Below, in pieces: positions 23,890 to 36,490 of a stretch of 64,000 nucleotides of DNA. This stretch comes from Platynereis dumerilii (lineage: Eukaryota; Annelida; Polychaeta; Phyllodocida; Nereididae), in the NCBI GenBank assembly GCA_026936325.1, contig JAPTHN010000001.1:97107859-97171858 (forward strand), written 5' to 3'. Position numbers and translations under genes: made by a program. How positions within the stretch are numbered: position 1 is the stretch's first letter; each line of letters begins with the position of its first letter. The notes beneath the pieces are model-generated. The model did not search any database. It saw nothing but the letters and a program-made list of their open reading frames with translations, and had not been told where the DNA came from.

Positions 23890-26330
23890 TCAGCAATGAT
23901 GTTGGATTTTGCTTTTAACTCGAATGTCTATGGCATGTCAGATTTTAAAAATTTGTTGCATCTGGAAATTTGCGGGTACAGCCTCCCACATGGGGACGAA
24001 ATACTACTGTAGCCACATAAAAGCATGGTTTCACATGGAAGTGATTCCTGCCAAATTTTCCAAAAAGTAAATCTTCAAAATGCTGGATGGACCCTTGTCA
24101 TCGAATGACAAGGAAAGCAAAAGTTCTTCATCCCTAAGCACTAAGCAGCTTAAATGACACATTCCTCTGCTTGTGGCAAATACTTCCTACTTTTGCCAAT
24201 AAAAAACAGAAAGATTTTCCAGTTGTCACACAACATATATTTGGTTTTGGGCAAATCATACTTTATCGTAATATCTACCAGTTTGTATTCGTCTATTGCA
24301 TATAAGAAGCAAATGCCAGAATATGACATGGTCACATAACTAATTGTTTGTTTTAGAGGTATTTTTATGGATTGTCGCGAAAAAAATTGGAAACACCTGA
24401 AACAGTTGACTAATTTGCGAATTAGTCAAATTTTAAATCTTAATCTGTATTGGTTGAAAGATTTCAGATATGGACCTGTTTATTTCTCAAGGGTGGAACA
24501 AGGACCTGCCAGTCTAAGAATAGGTATGTCTTGTCTTAAAATATCAAGAGAACAAGTTTCTGAGAATAGTTAGTTTTTGTGAATTATTGTGGAAACTTTG
24601 TAATGTGGTCTTTTGTATCTGCCATTACCTTTCTTTATTAGAGACAATGGGTATATCCTAAGAAAATATGAATGGTGACAAACAAATTACTATTATTAGA
24701 CCATTACCTTCAAACTAAGAAATTTGAGTGCATTTCTAGACAAAATGTGGGTAATAGGTATATGGTATATGACAGAAATATTGGTATTTAATGCCTGAAT
24801 ACCAACTCAGAAGTCTGAAAATATAGGAAAAATGAACTTTGAACTCAATTAAGAATTAATTACCTACTTTACTTTTTTTTCCTGTTGATCTCAGAATATA
24901 TTGCACAACCAAATGAGACATGGAAATGGCCATAATAATCCTATTATAGATCATGTAAATTCATGGATGCTTTACTGAACTCCAGCTAAACTACTCATAG
25001 CTCAGACATGAAAACTTTCTTTCACTGTCTAAAAGAACCTTTTCTGGGTTTGGTCCCTAAATTTAGAGTATTTTTTTTTCAGTATGCTTATGACTCATTT
25101 ATGGCCCAGCATCATTATTCTCCAATCATTATGTGTCACTTCCGTTTCAATCTATTATCTCAAGGTGTCACCCCTGTGTGCCAACCATCATTATTCTGCA
25201 ATCATTATATTTCTTTTCCATTTCAATATTTTTTGTCATGGTGGCACTCCTGCATTTCATGTTTCTGATACTTCAATAAGAATAGGCCTATATATTTGCT
25301 TTCTCCCCTTCACGGGTACTATGCTAGTTATATAAATGAAGACTTTCCCACACATCCTACTTTTCTCCAATTCTACTGACCTACATCTTGGTTTTCCTAA
25401 ATTAAGTTTCAAGAGAGCATGCATGCATATATTTTGAAATCTAAAAACAAATTGACATAGTTTTTGTAATACATTTTCAACATTCTTGTTCACAAGTAAA
25501 GTATATATATTCAAATATATATTATGCAAAGACTTATATGATCCATTGTCTTTTTCTCCACACATAAGTAACTTCAAATTGTTTAAGCTACTTGTAAATC
25601 GTGATTCCTTTTTGGCATTCATCCTCAATCCAACTTAGATTACACTGTAGCTTGAACTAGCTTCCAGACAATACATCCTTCATTGTTGACAACATCTTCT
25701 TCAGTGAACAAATTGGGGCTACATAATTATTACATACACAATGTTGCCATACAACTGTAGGCTATACAGACATTTAAAATTATTCATAATATTTATGCAA
25801 GGGTATACTATAGTATACATGTACTCATTAAAAAGATGAGATGGAGTGGGTGTATTATGTACATTTTAACAAGTGCCTTAAAAATCAATTTACCACTCAA
25901 CAATTAGCTCGTTAGTCTCTGACTCCCTGGTGACTGGGCACTAATGATGCATGTCCATGAAATGAGTATTTTATGAAGATCTGGAATATTTTATGAGAAC
26001 ACGGATGATTTTACAACTGGAAGCAATTCCGAAGCATATATATTTAAACAAAAGAGATTGTCTTCTCTCATTTGTAATTCAGCAACATGTAGACTGACTA
26101 ATCACATCTGTACGATAAAGAGGGGAGGAAATTTGGTTGAAGCACTTGGTGTTTTTTGTAAGCAAGTAGCCGCATAATTGAATGCAAATTTAGATACACA
26201 CATTGTTTTTTGTTTTTTTGTCTTCTCCTCTTGTCTCCACCTTGGGCACGTGGTTTCCACACTATGCCATTAAATCACCTACTGGTTACGAATGTTCAAA
26301 TACTCATACATTGAGATGCCAATCTGTTGT
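23890..26330. other. tail of copy 2, no gene seen
   Basis: AT-rich sequence with short frames only. A perfect 10-bp-arm palindrome (TTGACTAATT, loop TGCG) lies at 24406-24429. I see no element with supported ends. Confidence 0.5.
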
Positions 26331-26789
26331 CTGAACGTACATGATCCGTGCAGCGACAAATGCTTTGCCAACTGTCTGTTGGTTATTAGTTATGACATTA
26401 GAAAATTAATTTACAAAATGAAAGGCAGGTATCAGTAATCTCTTTCACTATCTGACATAATAATAGTGCAGCAGTAAAAGCAGGTACCGCCCAATGCCCC
26501 ACATGCTTGACTTGCTCGTAAATTTACTTTTATATCTTCGTTAAGTCTTTCTTTGCTGACAACTAAGGTAACAACCACATAAAACATGCTGCTGTGCTAT
26601 TTTATGAGCACCTAAGGTAACATGGCAGTCAGTAAACATGTAATTATATAACTTAAAGGGGAATCATCATTTTAAGCAAAAAACAAGGCAACTTTGACAC
26701 CATCCTGCGGCAAGACATATTGATATTTTAATTCCAAAATTATCTAAACTTGTCTGAAAACACCTGGGCATAAACTGTGTAAAATTTTG

Positions 26790-28770
26790 TTTGGGTACTG
26801 CAAGCGGTTCCTGTTGAACAGGACAAACAAAATCCGCAAATTTTTACACTTTCCCAGGACTTACGGGACACCAGCAGTTACCAGAAAATCTCAAATTTTC
26901 ATCAGTTTTGGTCTGAAAACACTTACTTTGTGTGGAATTGTGGACTTGTTTTGTTGTTCACCGGTGAGAATAGTACCCAAGCTTCGATTTAGAGAAGTAG
27001 TGGTCATCTGTCGCTCACAAATTAATTCACGGGAAAGTTTTTTATCTTTTTTTTCTTGAGTCACCACAAATGTTCCCTGTCCTCATTCTTGCCTTGAACT
27101 GCTTTGGTGACGTCACCATGGCCATTGTTGCTATTGTTGTGGTTATGACATCACTATGGTCAGCTGACCAGTAATTTCTCAAATTTAGGCTGAAATAGGA
27201 TTACGGCCTTTTAAATTACAGTGGTCCCTGAGTTATGAGACCGCCCCTTCAGCAGGAGTCAGGCGGTCTCTCGTGGGGGTGCGGTCTCACCTCGGGGTCG
27301 AGTCTCACATCGCGGTAAGGACGCTTGCTCAGATATTGATACAAATATCAAAACTGGCAAGCTAGGATTGATTAGATTTAATTTTTAAAAGAATATTATC
27401 TATTTGGTCGTTTTTTTAAGCAACTAAATCAAAAGTCTACAAAGGTTCTCATTCAAAAGGTTATTAATCACATTTAAGATCAACCAGATCTTCCTCCAAT
27501 TGTATTCTGATGGTAAGTTTTCACTGTTTCACTTCTAGGAAACTCGAATCACAGCTTCACTAAAAGCTAACCCCATAAATGTGATCAAGTCAGGCAAAAG
27601 ATTTATGCATGGCTGTATAAAACAGTCAATGTCAAATTCGAAAACTAAATCAAACAACTATTTTCTTAATAAAAAAGATACATTAATATAATTAATGTAT
27701 GCGACTTCGTGATTCGTTTAAAATCATATCAAAACCATCTTTTGAGACCAAAACTGACTATTTTATGTACTTCTTAAACTTGTCTATCCGTAATCCACTG
27801 ATTGCGTGTAATCAACAGCTACCAATTTGGGTATCAGGAAGAACCAATTGAAGTCACTCAAGATGGCAATCAATTTGAATGCAATGGAAGCTTCAATTAA
27901 CTCATTCAATTGTAGCTTCAATTAGGCCTAACTCATGCAATTGAGGCACCAATGACAGCTTCAATTGCAATTAGGGCTTCAATCAACTTCTGCAATTGAG
28001 GCAACAATCAATGAACTGAAGCAGCAGGTTGGATAGCCAGAATCAATCATTGCCCTTGAGAAGCACAAAACCCTCTGTGACATCGCAGCTTCATTGCCAT
28101 AATTATGGAGTTTTTGGTCGAAAAATTGGTCGCATATCAGGATGAAATGAACCAATTTTAATCAAATTTGCGGTCGTTGGTCGCGTTAGACAGGTTGGTC
28201 GCTTATTGGGGTGATATTTATGAAGAAAAACGTTAATGCAGAGGGTCTATGGTCGTATAAAGGGGTATGGTCGCATATTAGGAGGTCGCTCAAGACAGGG
28301 ACCACTGTATATTACATGGACACTGAATTTTCTCAGGCAAGTTTAAAAAAATCGTTTTTATTAATATGACAAAATGTTGAACTATAGGATAAGTTTGATT
28401 TTTAGATTTTTATGGTCCCTCACTGTACTTGTTGCAGGATGACTTTCCAAATGGCTGACAAAAGCTGAAAGTACCTCCTAGAAAATTTTATTTAGCCTGG
28501 GAAAGTTATTGTTGTTAGTACTGAAGATTCATATAGCACTTAGCGTTTGACTTTTATGTGAAGGAATATCTGTGGAAAAACTTATGGTGCTGGCAGGTCT
28601 GGTTATTTGATACCAGGTCATTTTATGACAAAAATTCTTAGATTTCCTGGTAACTGCTGGTGTCTGATAGGACTCAAGTCAAGCCCTGGAGAAGGCTGAA
28701 ATAGGCTTTGTTCTTTCAACCAGTACGGAAAAACTACTTGCAGTAGCTTCATGAAATTTACATATGTTCA
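26790..28770. mobile_element. element with long degenerate inverted repeats, hosting a pogo-like MITE
   Basis: GACACCAGCAGTTACCAG at 26867-26884 recurs inverted at about 28650-28667. The repeat continues outward through ACTGCAAG (26797) against CTTGCAGT (28736), giving arms of about 90-130 bp with mismatches. It stands exactly where copy 2 ends and the truncated copy 3 begins. Its interior carries the separate element at 27219-28307. No transposase frame is visible. Confidence 0.6.
27219..28307. mobile_element. pogo/Tigger-like non-autonomous element (1.09 kb)
   Basis: Perfect 12-bp ends, CAGTGGTCCCTG and CAGGGACCACTG, are flanked by TA on both sides, the target site of the Tc1/mariner/pogo superfamily. 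Subterminal words such as GGTCGCATAT are repeated near the right end (28128, 28268), as in pogo-type MITEs. No transposase remains. A related left end occurs at 42026. Confidence 0.75.
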
Positions 28771-30891
28771 AGATTTGGTATTTTCCTACAAATGCGGAGA
28801 ATTTCAGGGTGATAGACCTAAATTTGAATGCGTATGATTGACCGGAAATAGATGTGTTATCTATAAGCTTAGAAGTCCCTATACAGAATATTAAGTGTTA
28901 TGTTAAATGAGCTTGTGCAAGGCTGTGGTAGCACAAATCATGTGATTCATCTCTTTTCTTGTCATCCAGTGACGGTTGTAAGCATTGCTTTGTAGCCTTG
29001 TCATTTCTTTTTTTAGAAATTTTCTGAGGAAGTACTGAGGGAGAAATGGGAGAATTAGTTTCCTGATGAAATATCATTGCCATTTGTAGCAGAGGCCAGG
29101 CTGTCATCTTGTGTCTGCTTCTTTTTCAAGCTTGTATTTTGTTTCAACAACCACCATTAGGAGTATTTTCAATCACCTTGATTAGAATTCCTCATTTAAT
29201 GGCTATTCTCATCTCAAACGTTCTTGATTGCTCCCAATTTTCATGAGCTGGCAGTTTTTCCTTTTTTCTGCACATCACTCACGATAAGAGAGAAGCATAT
29301 CAGGTTCAATTGGATGCCTTTATTGCGATGGGCTGATAAAAGACATGTAAGTGGATATTGAGCAAGCTAACTGCCTGCCTATGATATCTACATTAGAAGA
29401 GAGTCCCCTCTCTGATTGACAACATCAGAAAGGGTGGCGTGCATTATTGATTACAGTTCGTTTCATAGTTGAATAAATTTATCATAATTCTGGAGAAAAT
29501 ATTCAAGTATGATTCTCCTATATCTCCTGCTTGTCAAAACTTAATGAATTGAGCTTAACTAAGGTTTGAAATTCTTGTCTTATAGTTTTCTTTTACTTTT
29601 GGAAAAAGCCAATACTTGATTAGGTGAGTTTAATGGGTATGGAATCATAAAAAATGTAGTTTCTTTGCTCAAGTTGTCATTATTTTCTACCTGTAATGTA
29701 TCGATCATCTATATCATAATACATTTTCCATGTATTTGAATGACATTACTACTAATTGTGACTCCACCCTGCCTAACATTATCTATTCTAATGCATGACT
29801 TCTCTTTTTTTATTGTGCTGTCTTATGATTTTTTCTGATGTTTGGGAAGTTTGGCAGAGCTCGTCTGGCACTTTATGAAAGGGATATAAAGCCCATAGGT
29901 ACTTGGCTTTCAATTAAATGAAGCCAAATGTCATTAGATACAGGTATTGGAAAGAGGACACTTACCTAATGATGCCAAGGCCCTTATCGGCTGATGAGTG
30001 AGGGACCAAAGCAGGCAAGAACAGAAGATGAGATAATGAATCATCTCTGTTTCAGCAGCTATTGAGAAGCATCAAATCACTTCATCCTATCGTTATGACA
30101 TAGGAATTGCTAGAGTGCTCATACAACATGTTCCCTTTGATTGTCATAGCAGCCAGTGGCCCAAACCCATCTGACAACATCTGAAGCAGTCTCCACCTCT
30201 CTGAGGCTCAATTCCTCTGATGGGTTCTCTTGCTGGAATTGTCCACCTCACTTCCTCCCAGTCTGCCCTCTTGAGGCCAATGCAATACTCCATGGAATAC
30301 TCTGATGATGTTAGACTCGATGCAATGGGTAATGTTAAATCTGCAGACCTCATTTCCTGAATATCTGAATGAGGCCATGCGTGCAAATGGCACAATATCA
30401 GAACACATCAAGGGGCCACATATGCCAAACATCAGTCATCATGGTCACTGAACATTTGAAGCAACTACTAAAGACATAGGATGTGACTGCCAGCTTCTCT
30501 TTGGCTCTGCTTTGCTAGCTGCACTCTGCTTGCTTTCTCCAGCAATGTTGCTGGTCCGTTGTTCATTCATTTGGAACAGGGACATCCCAATCTGACCTTT
30601 GTAAGGCGAGCCCAGCTTGGTTTAAACCTCATCTGGTCAGATGACATGAAGGAATACTATACCCATATTACCTCCCTCTTACTGCTTAAACTCTAGGCAA
30701 TTCACTTGTCCTCTTTTTTTTTTGAAAACTGTGAAAAACTGTCAATCGGCATCATGTGCTGTTTTACCTTGGGCCAGGGAAAAATGGAATTGTCCTATAA
30801 ATACAATAAGTAAAGGACCATCCCAGCCATTTGAAAAGCGCCAAATTTCCCCCAATGCACACATTTTCTCGAATGGTATTTACTGTGTTAT

Positions 30892-33072
30892 GTGTTATGT
30901 GTTTATTTTAGCATATTGCATAAGGGCTCCAGAGAAGCATATTGCTTATCGGGCTGGAGCCCTGTACAGAGGTATATAAAAATATTAATATGGTAGTATT
31001 ATAATTAATTGGAATTTGACAAATTTAAAATTTGAGATTACAACCATTGTCCGACAGCAATATTTTTGATGTATCAGTTAATATTTGCAGATGTAGTAAG
31101 TTTTTATTGTTCTTTTGAATATAGAAACAGAAAGTTTTGAAAGATCTTGACTTAAGTTTTTATTTATTTCATTCCATAATGTTGCACCTGCATACTGGGT
31201 CATTTTCTTGGCTTGTTCTGTATTTACTCTATTTATGCTAAGTGTGTTAGATTGTCTTGTCATTCTTTCAACTGTGTGAGATACTGGATGGAAATAATTT
31301 CTAAACACTTTAGGGAGTAACTTTGATTGATGTTTGTGGATAAATTGAGCAGTTGAAATATTGTATAAGTCCTTTATTGTGGTTAGATGATACTTTTTCA
31401 ATATAAAATTAGTGGGGGTGTAAAAGTCAAGCCCGAATAAGATTTTTATTATTCTGTTCTGAAGTACCTGGATTTTATTCAATGAAGCCTTGTTGGCAGT
31501 TCCATATAACTGTATCCCATATTTTACTTTAGAGTGGAAATAGGCATAGTACAGTTTTAGTTTTTCTCTTTCTGGTAACCAATTTTTGATGATTTTTAAA
31601 AGACCTTATTAATTTTATCAATTTAGTCTCAAGGTCAAAAATGTGCTCTTTCCAGGTCAGTTTTTCATCTAGAATCATTCCCAGATATTTAACTTGGCGT
31701 GATCTTTTCACAATGATGTTGTTTAATACCAGCTGATCTAATTGTTGGGGTACTATTTTATTTTTCCAACAGAATATGTTGTATTGTGTTTTACTTGTAT
31801 TTAGTATGAGTCTGTTATCTGTGAACCACTGGTTTAATTTATTGAATTCAAGGGTTATCTGTTGCTTTAGTAGGAGAGGATTTTTGTTTTTAATGAAAAT
31901 ATTAGTATCATCAGCAAATAGACGAATCCTGGCTTCTGTAGATCTATGTATGTCATTGATATATATCAAAAATAAAACGGGACCAAGTACTGAGCCTTGT
32001 GGTACGCCACAGTTAGTCTGTCGTATTTCTGATTTATATTCACCTAATTGCACATATTGCGTCCGGTCTTTTAAGTATTCCTCAAAAAGTTTGTAAGCAA
32101 CTCCCCTGATTCCGTTATGTTTTAATTTGTAAAGAAGAATGTTGTGATTTACTAAGTCAAAGGCTTTCGTCAGATCTATGTATAAGCCAATTGTAAAAAA
32201 GTCTTCATCAATATCTTGGCGTATCCTATCAATGATTTCTATCAAAGCCATTTCTGTTGAATGATGATTTCGAAATCCAAATTGGTAATCGTAAAAAAAG
32301 TTCTGTTGTGTTAAAAAGTCATACAATCTGGTATATATTACTTTTTCTGTTATTTTATTCAAGCAAGATAGCAAGCTTATTGGGCGGTAATTTGAGGGAT
32401 CTGTAGGATCATTTTTCTTGTGTATTGGTATAACTTTTGCTCTTTTCAGTTGTATAGGATACTTTCCTTCGATAAAACAGACATTGATGATATATGTCAG
32501 TATGGGGGTAATGATTTCTTTTATTGACTTGACTGTTTTGATATGAATGTTGTCCGGTCCAGTTGCCTTTTTACTGTTAAGTGTATCAATGATTTTCGAA
32601 ATTTCAGATGTATTAGTTGGTCGAAGAAAAATAGTGTTTGGATTACTGTCTCCGAGGTATCTTTTGTATTCATTGGTTTGTGGTATGTTCTGTGCCATTT
32701 TAGATGCTATTTCACAGAAGTATTCATTAAATGTGTTTGCAATTTCCTCTTCCTCGTATGCTACTTGTTCCCCTTTCTTTATCATCAGAATTTTCCTGGG
32801 TTTTTTTGTTTTGTTTGGATTTATTATTGGGCCAAAAATCTGCCACAAAGTTTTTAGGTTCTTTTTATTTTGGTCTATTTCTTTTATATAAAAATTGCTC
32901 TCAGCCTGACGTATGCATCTGTTGAGGGCATTTCTATATTTCTTGTATTTATCTTTATTGCTGGTTGTTGGGTTTTGAATATACTTCCGATACAATTGAT
33001 TTTTGTGACGAATACTCTTCAATAGTCCACTTGTTGTCCATTTCTTGTCTTTGGCTCTTGTTCGAGTCTCTT
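30892..33072 (-). mobile_element. 5'-truncated LINE (CR1/jockey-like group)
   Basis: This non-LTR retrotransposon runs right to left. It keeps the reverse transcriptase and C-terminal region but has lost the 5' end and the endonuclease. Its 3' region (30892-31077) has a stem, AGGGCTCCAG (30923-30932) with CTGGAGCCCT (30954-30963), an AATAAA-type signal on the minus strand and a TGTGTTA-repeat end. Sister copies pass uninterrupted from the equivalent of 30890 to 33131 (compare 41935-41950). No target duplication could be recognised. Confidence 0.85.
31078..33072 (-). pseudogene. LINE ORF2 fragment: reverse transcriptase, one frameshift
   Basis: The enzyme copies LINE RNA into DNA at the target site. 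In the main frame (497 residues from 33022) the domain order is: finger region NYRPISLLSCLNKITEKVI near residues 211-229; HHST near 253; motif A with YIDLTKAFD near 281-289 (Asp 283); CGVPQGSVLGP at 338-348; and motif C FADD at 369-372. Both catalytic Asp positions are kept. The frame is lost once, near 31590-31606, and then runs open for about 170 codons (YYAYFHSKVKYGIQLYG, then NKIQVLQNRIIKILF) to a stop at 31078. Upstream of 33022 the frame continues as KDKKWTTSGLL, so the real edge is about 33072. With a single frameshift and no endonuclease this copy is dead but fairly young compared with the array. Clade assignment from memory of the motifs is approximate. Confidence 0.93.
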
Positions 33073-33075
33073 AAG

Positions 33076-33133
33076 TGGGAAGCATTCATTAAAGTATATG
33101 ACATATTTTGTGCACTTTAATGAATGCTTCCCA
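33076..33133. repeat. perfect palindrome at the LINE 5' junction
   Basis: TGGGAAGCATTCATTAAAGT (33076-33095) and its exact inverse (33114-33133) flank an 18-base loop. It lies between the LINE's truncated 5' end and the resumed array unit (33131 onward) and is absent from sister copies. A related word, TGGGAAGCATTTGTTTAA, stands near 36484. Confidence 0.95.
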
Positions 33134-35381
33134 TGGTCTTTGAATGTTAAGTGGCCTCTGCCAAAGAGAACAGTTATTTATTCTTCAATTATCAATATAA
33201 GATGACGGGGCATGCATTAGATAATCAGTCGAAGACTCTGACTCAGAGTAGGGGGTTTGTAGTGTTCCCCGATGGGAAGTTGGTTATTGTGCAGTAATGG
33301 TGACAGTAATTTCTTTTTTTTCTTGCATCATCCTCAAATATTCATTTCTATATCCAGACACACCAAGTAAGGAAATACATATACCCTCACCAGGAATTAT
33401 TTATTGTGAGACTGCTGCCTAAAGATTAAATTTATGTCAAGTGGGCCATGAATAAGTTATTTCAAAATAACACCAAGACGCTCAGATGATGTATCACCTG
33501 ACTTGAATTTCATCCAAATGGAATGTTGCTCAGTGCTCATGAATACACCAAAATAATGTGTTTATCCACTTGCAATCAAACTTTCACCATTAGATTTAGG
33601 AAGCCTCTTACACAGGCATGGTTCCTCTGAATCATTTATCTACTGAAGTGTGCAGATGTCTGGAAAATTACATGCAATGTGTGTTGGTACATTGCATTAT
33701 CCATCACTTAACAAAGGCAAACTGCACAGTGCACATGCACTGTCATGCAGACTTGTTTCTTTTTTATCATTTCACATATAACAATTATACTGTATTCGTC
33801 TCCAGTAGTCCCATTAACTCAAAGTTCAGTCTGAATAGATCTCTTTCAAACAGTCTGGGGTGTGGACAAGTGGTTCATGTCTGCCTTTTCTAAAAATGGA
33901 GCTGAAGTACGTTCAAGTGAGCATTGTGAATTTGGACTGTTCATACTTCACAGGCTGAGGTTACGTGGGTGAGCCTTGTGTGGACCTGCTTCCAGAGCCT
34001 TTTGTGTACCCTCTTCCGGAACTGAACCCTCTTGGCTTGACCTCATTCAAGGAAATGACCTGCAGACCAAGCTCACTGAACTCAGCATGACAGCTTTGAA
34101 TGAGTTCCAAGGACCTTCTTGAACTCCTGCATGAAATTCATTACTGACCAATGTGTCCTTGCAAAGTACATGCATGCGGCCATTGATATCACCCTGAAGG
34201 TCTAACAGAACTCATGATGGAACTCAAAAAGAAGACAAACTGAACTGGTGTCAGCACAAAATCTTTAAATGCATCATGTAAAATCTTCAGCGAAAGAACA
34301 GTTCAAAATTATATAACCCGATCAATTTGATATGTGTCTTGATACAGAAAATTGTTGCATTGCTGGTTTGATCTAATTTATATGTGATATCTACACACGT
34401 CAACTTTGGTTCTATTTGTCAGTTTTACACTTTTAAGAGTGTATATGAGAGTGAAATGGATGTTTTGTTGCCAGGGTAATTTTCTACCTATAAAGGCAAC
34501 AGTTTTCCTCTTCTGGACTTTTTGCTTGACAGAGTTTGATTTTCAGGGCTAACTCACTGAAACAATTAAATGAAAGGATTAAAAATGTTACACAGTCAAG
34601 CTCCATGAGAGAGAACCAGAAGGGTTGACATGATTTATGACAAAAATGGACATGCCAAGCAATTACTGTGAACCAGCTTGTAAGAATCGAACCTCATCTC
34701 TGAGATATCTAACCTTGGGCTTTCCAACTTGATTACATGAAGCCAATATGGATGTTTCATAATTTTGAATATGCTAATTAATTTAAGTGGTTTTTATCTA
34801 ATTTGATTCCAGTATTATATTTATCGGTCTGACTTAACCATTAAATAGTGTTTTCAAGTTCTTTCACTGTGATCTTCAGAATGTGGGTCTAATAACAGAA
34901 CAGAGAGCTTAATGACTACATAAATTTGGAGATCATTATGTAAGGCAAATGTTTGCTTAATTGGTGTTTATTTGATCTGAATGCTTGCAATGTCATGGTT
35001 TGTCAATGTGGAAATGCAACCCGTATTCATTGCAGATTTGGCATTCTGCAGTCATAAAGAGAGATTTTTTCTGGGTTCTGACTCAAAGAATAATTATTCA
35101 TGAATGAGCTGCTATGATTGTTTCACATCATTGATCATCCTAGGCTAACAGTTCCTGATAACACGCCTACTAACTGTGCTGGCTGATTGGGCCTGGGCAT
35201 TATGGTTAACCGTTTCTGGGATTGTTGAGTGTCGTCATTCCATGGTAATTATTTTGACTGCCATTCAATTATTATTTGTGTTGCCAATAATAAAATGAAT
35301 TAGAATACATGTCCATGAAATGGCCATCACTCTGCAACAACGCAATCAACTTGTATACACACTCACAATACACGTGAACTA

Positions 35382-35753
35382 CATTACAGCGAAACACTTT
35401 GATATAGAATTAAAGTGGACTATGACACTGCGAAAATGGCACTTCGTGACTCATGATAGCCGATGAAGTGTCATCTTCTCTACTTTCAACATGGGAAACA
35501 TAGAAGCTGTTTGATTAGTCATGATCAAGAGTAAGCCATTTGACTTCTGATAACAAATTTTAGAGTGAAAATCAGATGCATAATCCTTTCGTTTGGCTGT
35601 CACCAACAAGTGAGATAAGTCTCCTTCAATCAAATTAACATTGTAAGTATTGAGTTTGATCATGACAAATCATCAGCATGATGACACACGAAGTGCCATT
35701 TTCACAGTGCCACAGTCCACTTTAATTCTATATCAAAGTGTTTCGCTGTAATG
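35382..35753. mobile_element. MITE with long (~65 bp) terminal inverted repeats
   Basis: The left end begins CATTACAGCGAAACACTTTG and the right end is its inverse. The match extends about 65 bp with four mismatches, through AAAATGGCACTTCGTG. The total is 372 bp. No clear target duplication was found. The near-identity of the arms suggests recent activity or gene conversion within the copy. Confidence 0.9.
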
Positions 35754-36490
35754 AATCTTGTTGAATACACCAGTACTTCTGCTCAAAATAGTAGTTTAAA
35801 GAATGTGTGCCGAATTATAGCTCATTATCTCGTACATTTTTTTCACAAAAAAAATAATAAATTAGACAAGGTTGGGGTCTTTTTTGCATTAATTTTTGGA
35901 GCGTCCCATGAAAACCACTTTTCAAATGTAAATATCTTGAGATTCGTGAAAGTTACCATCTTAATTGACACCAGAAATCTTATCTAGGGTCATGAAAGTG
36001 GATTGAAGCCATTTTTAGGAATATCCTGCTTCTGACATTCTTTCTAAAGGCATTCAAAATGGCTGACCCATATGGCGAAAACTTTTTTGACGGCATTTTT
36101 TAATCATTCGTTCTCCTAAACTATAGTACCTAGAATCTTCAAATCTTGGATTTGTAATATACCAGTACTGCAAGAGAGCATGGTCAAAAGAGGTTACATC
36201 AATCCCTTAGTTCCCTAGAAAAATGGCCTCAAAGCCGGACAAATATGCATTTATTTTGATTTTAAAAGCTCAATTGCCAAAATATGACACTAGTTATCAA
36301 GTGGTTTTCATTTGACGCTCCTAAAATGTGTGCAAAAACTACCTCAACTTTCAATTTGTCTCCTTCATAATTTTTTCTATATATGAAAAACTGTTCAAGA
36401 TAATGTGCTAAAATTTGATAGCATTCTTTAAACTATTATAGGTTTGTTTTGGAATTTTTTTCAGAGAAATCTGAGGGGTTCGAGTGGGAA
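35754..36490. other. unmatched insertion-like stretch in copy 3
   Basis: This segment has no counterpart in the other unit copies that I can find. It contains A/T-rich sequence and no gene. The unit resumes near 36530. Confidence 0.5.

Larger units (their letters stand above)
15615..26785 (+). repeat. array unit, copy 2 (nearly full length)
   Basis: This forward copy runs in the same block order as copy 1: 15620-15790 (match at 37045-37215), A at 16485-16640, 17430-17930, 17970-18330, B at 19850-20220, 22607-22850, D at 23395-23660, and a tail whose end (26340-26700) matches 36530-36840. The conserved core of block C is lost or replaced near 18780-18870. Insertions at 15800-16388 and 20267-22605 are listed separately. 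No protein-coding gene found. Confidence 0.8.

Noticed and set aside
24406-24429. Regulatory palindrome TTGACTAATT-TGCG-AATTAGTCAA
   Set aside because: A single short perfect palindrome in AT-rich DNA; no second copy or context supports a role.
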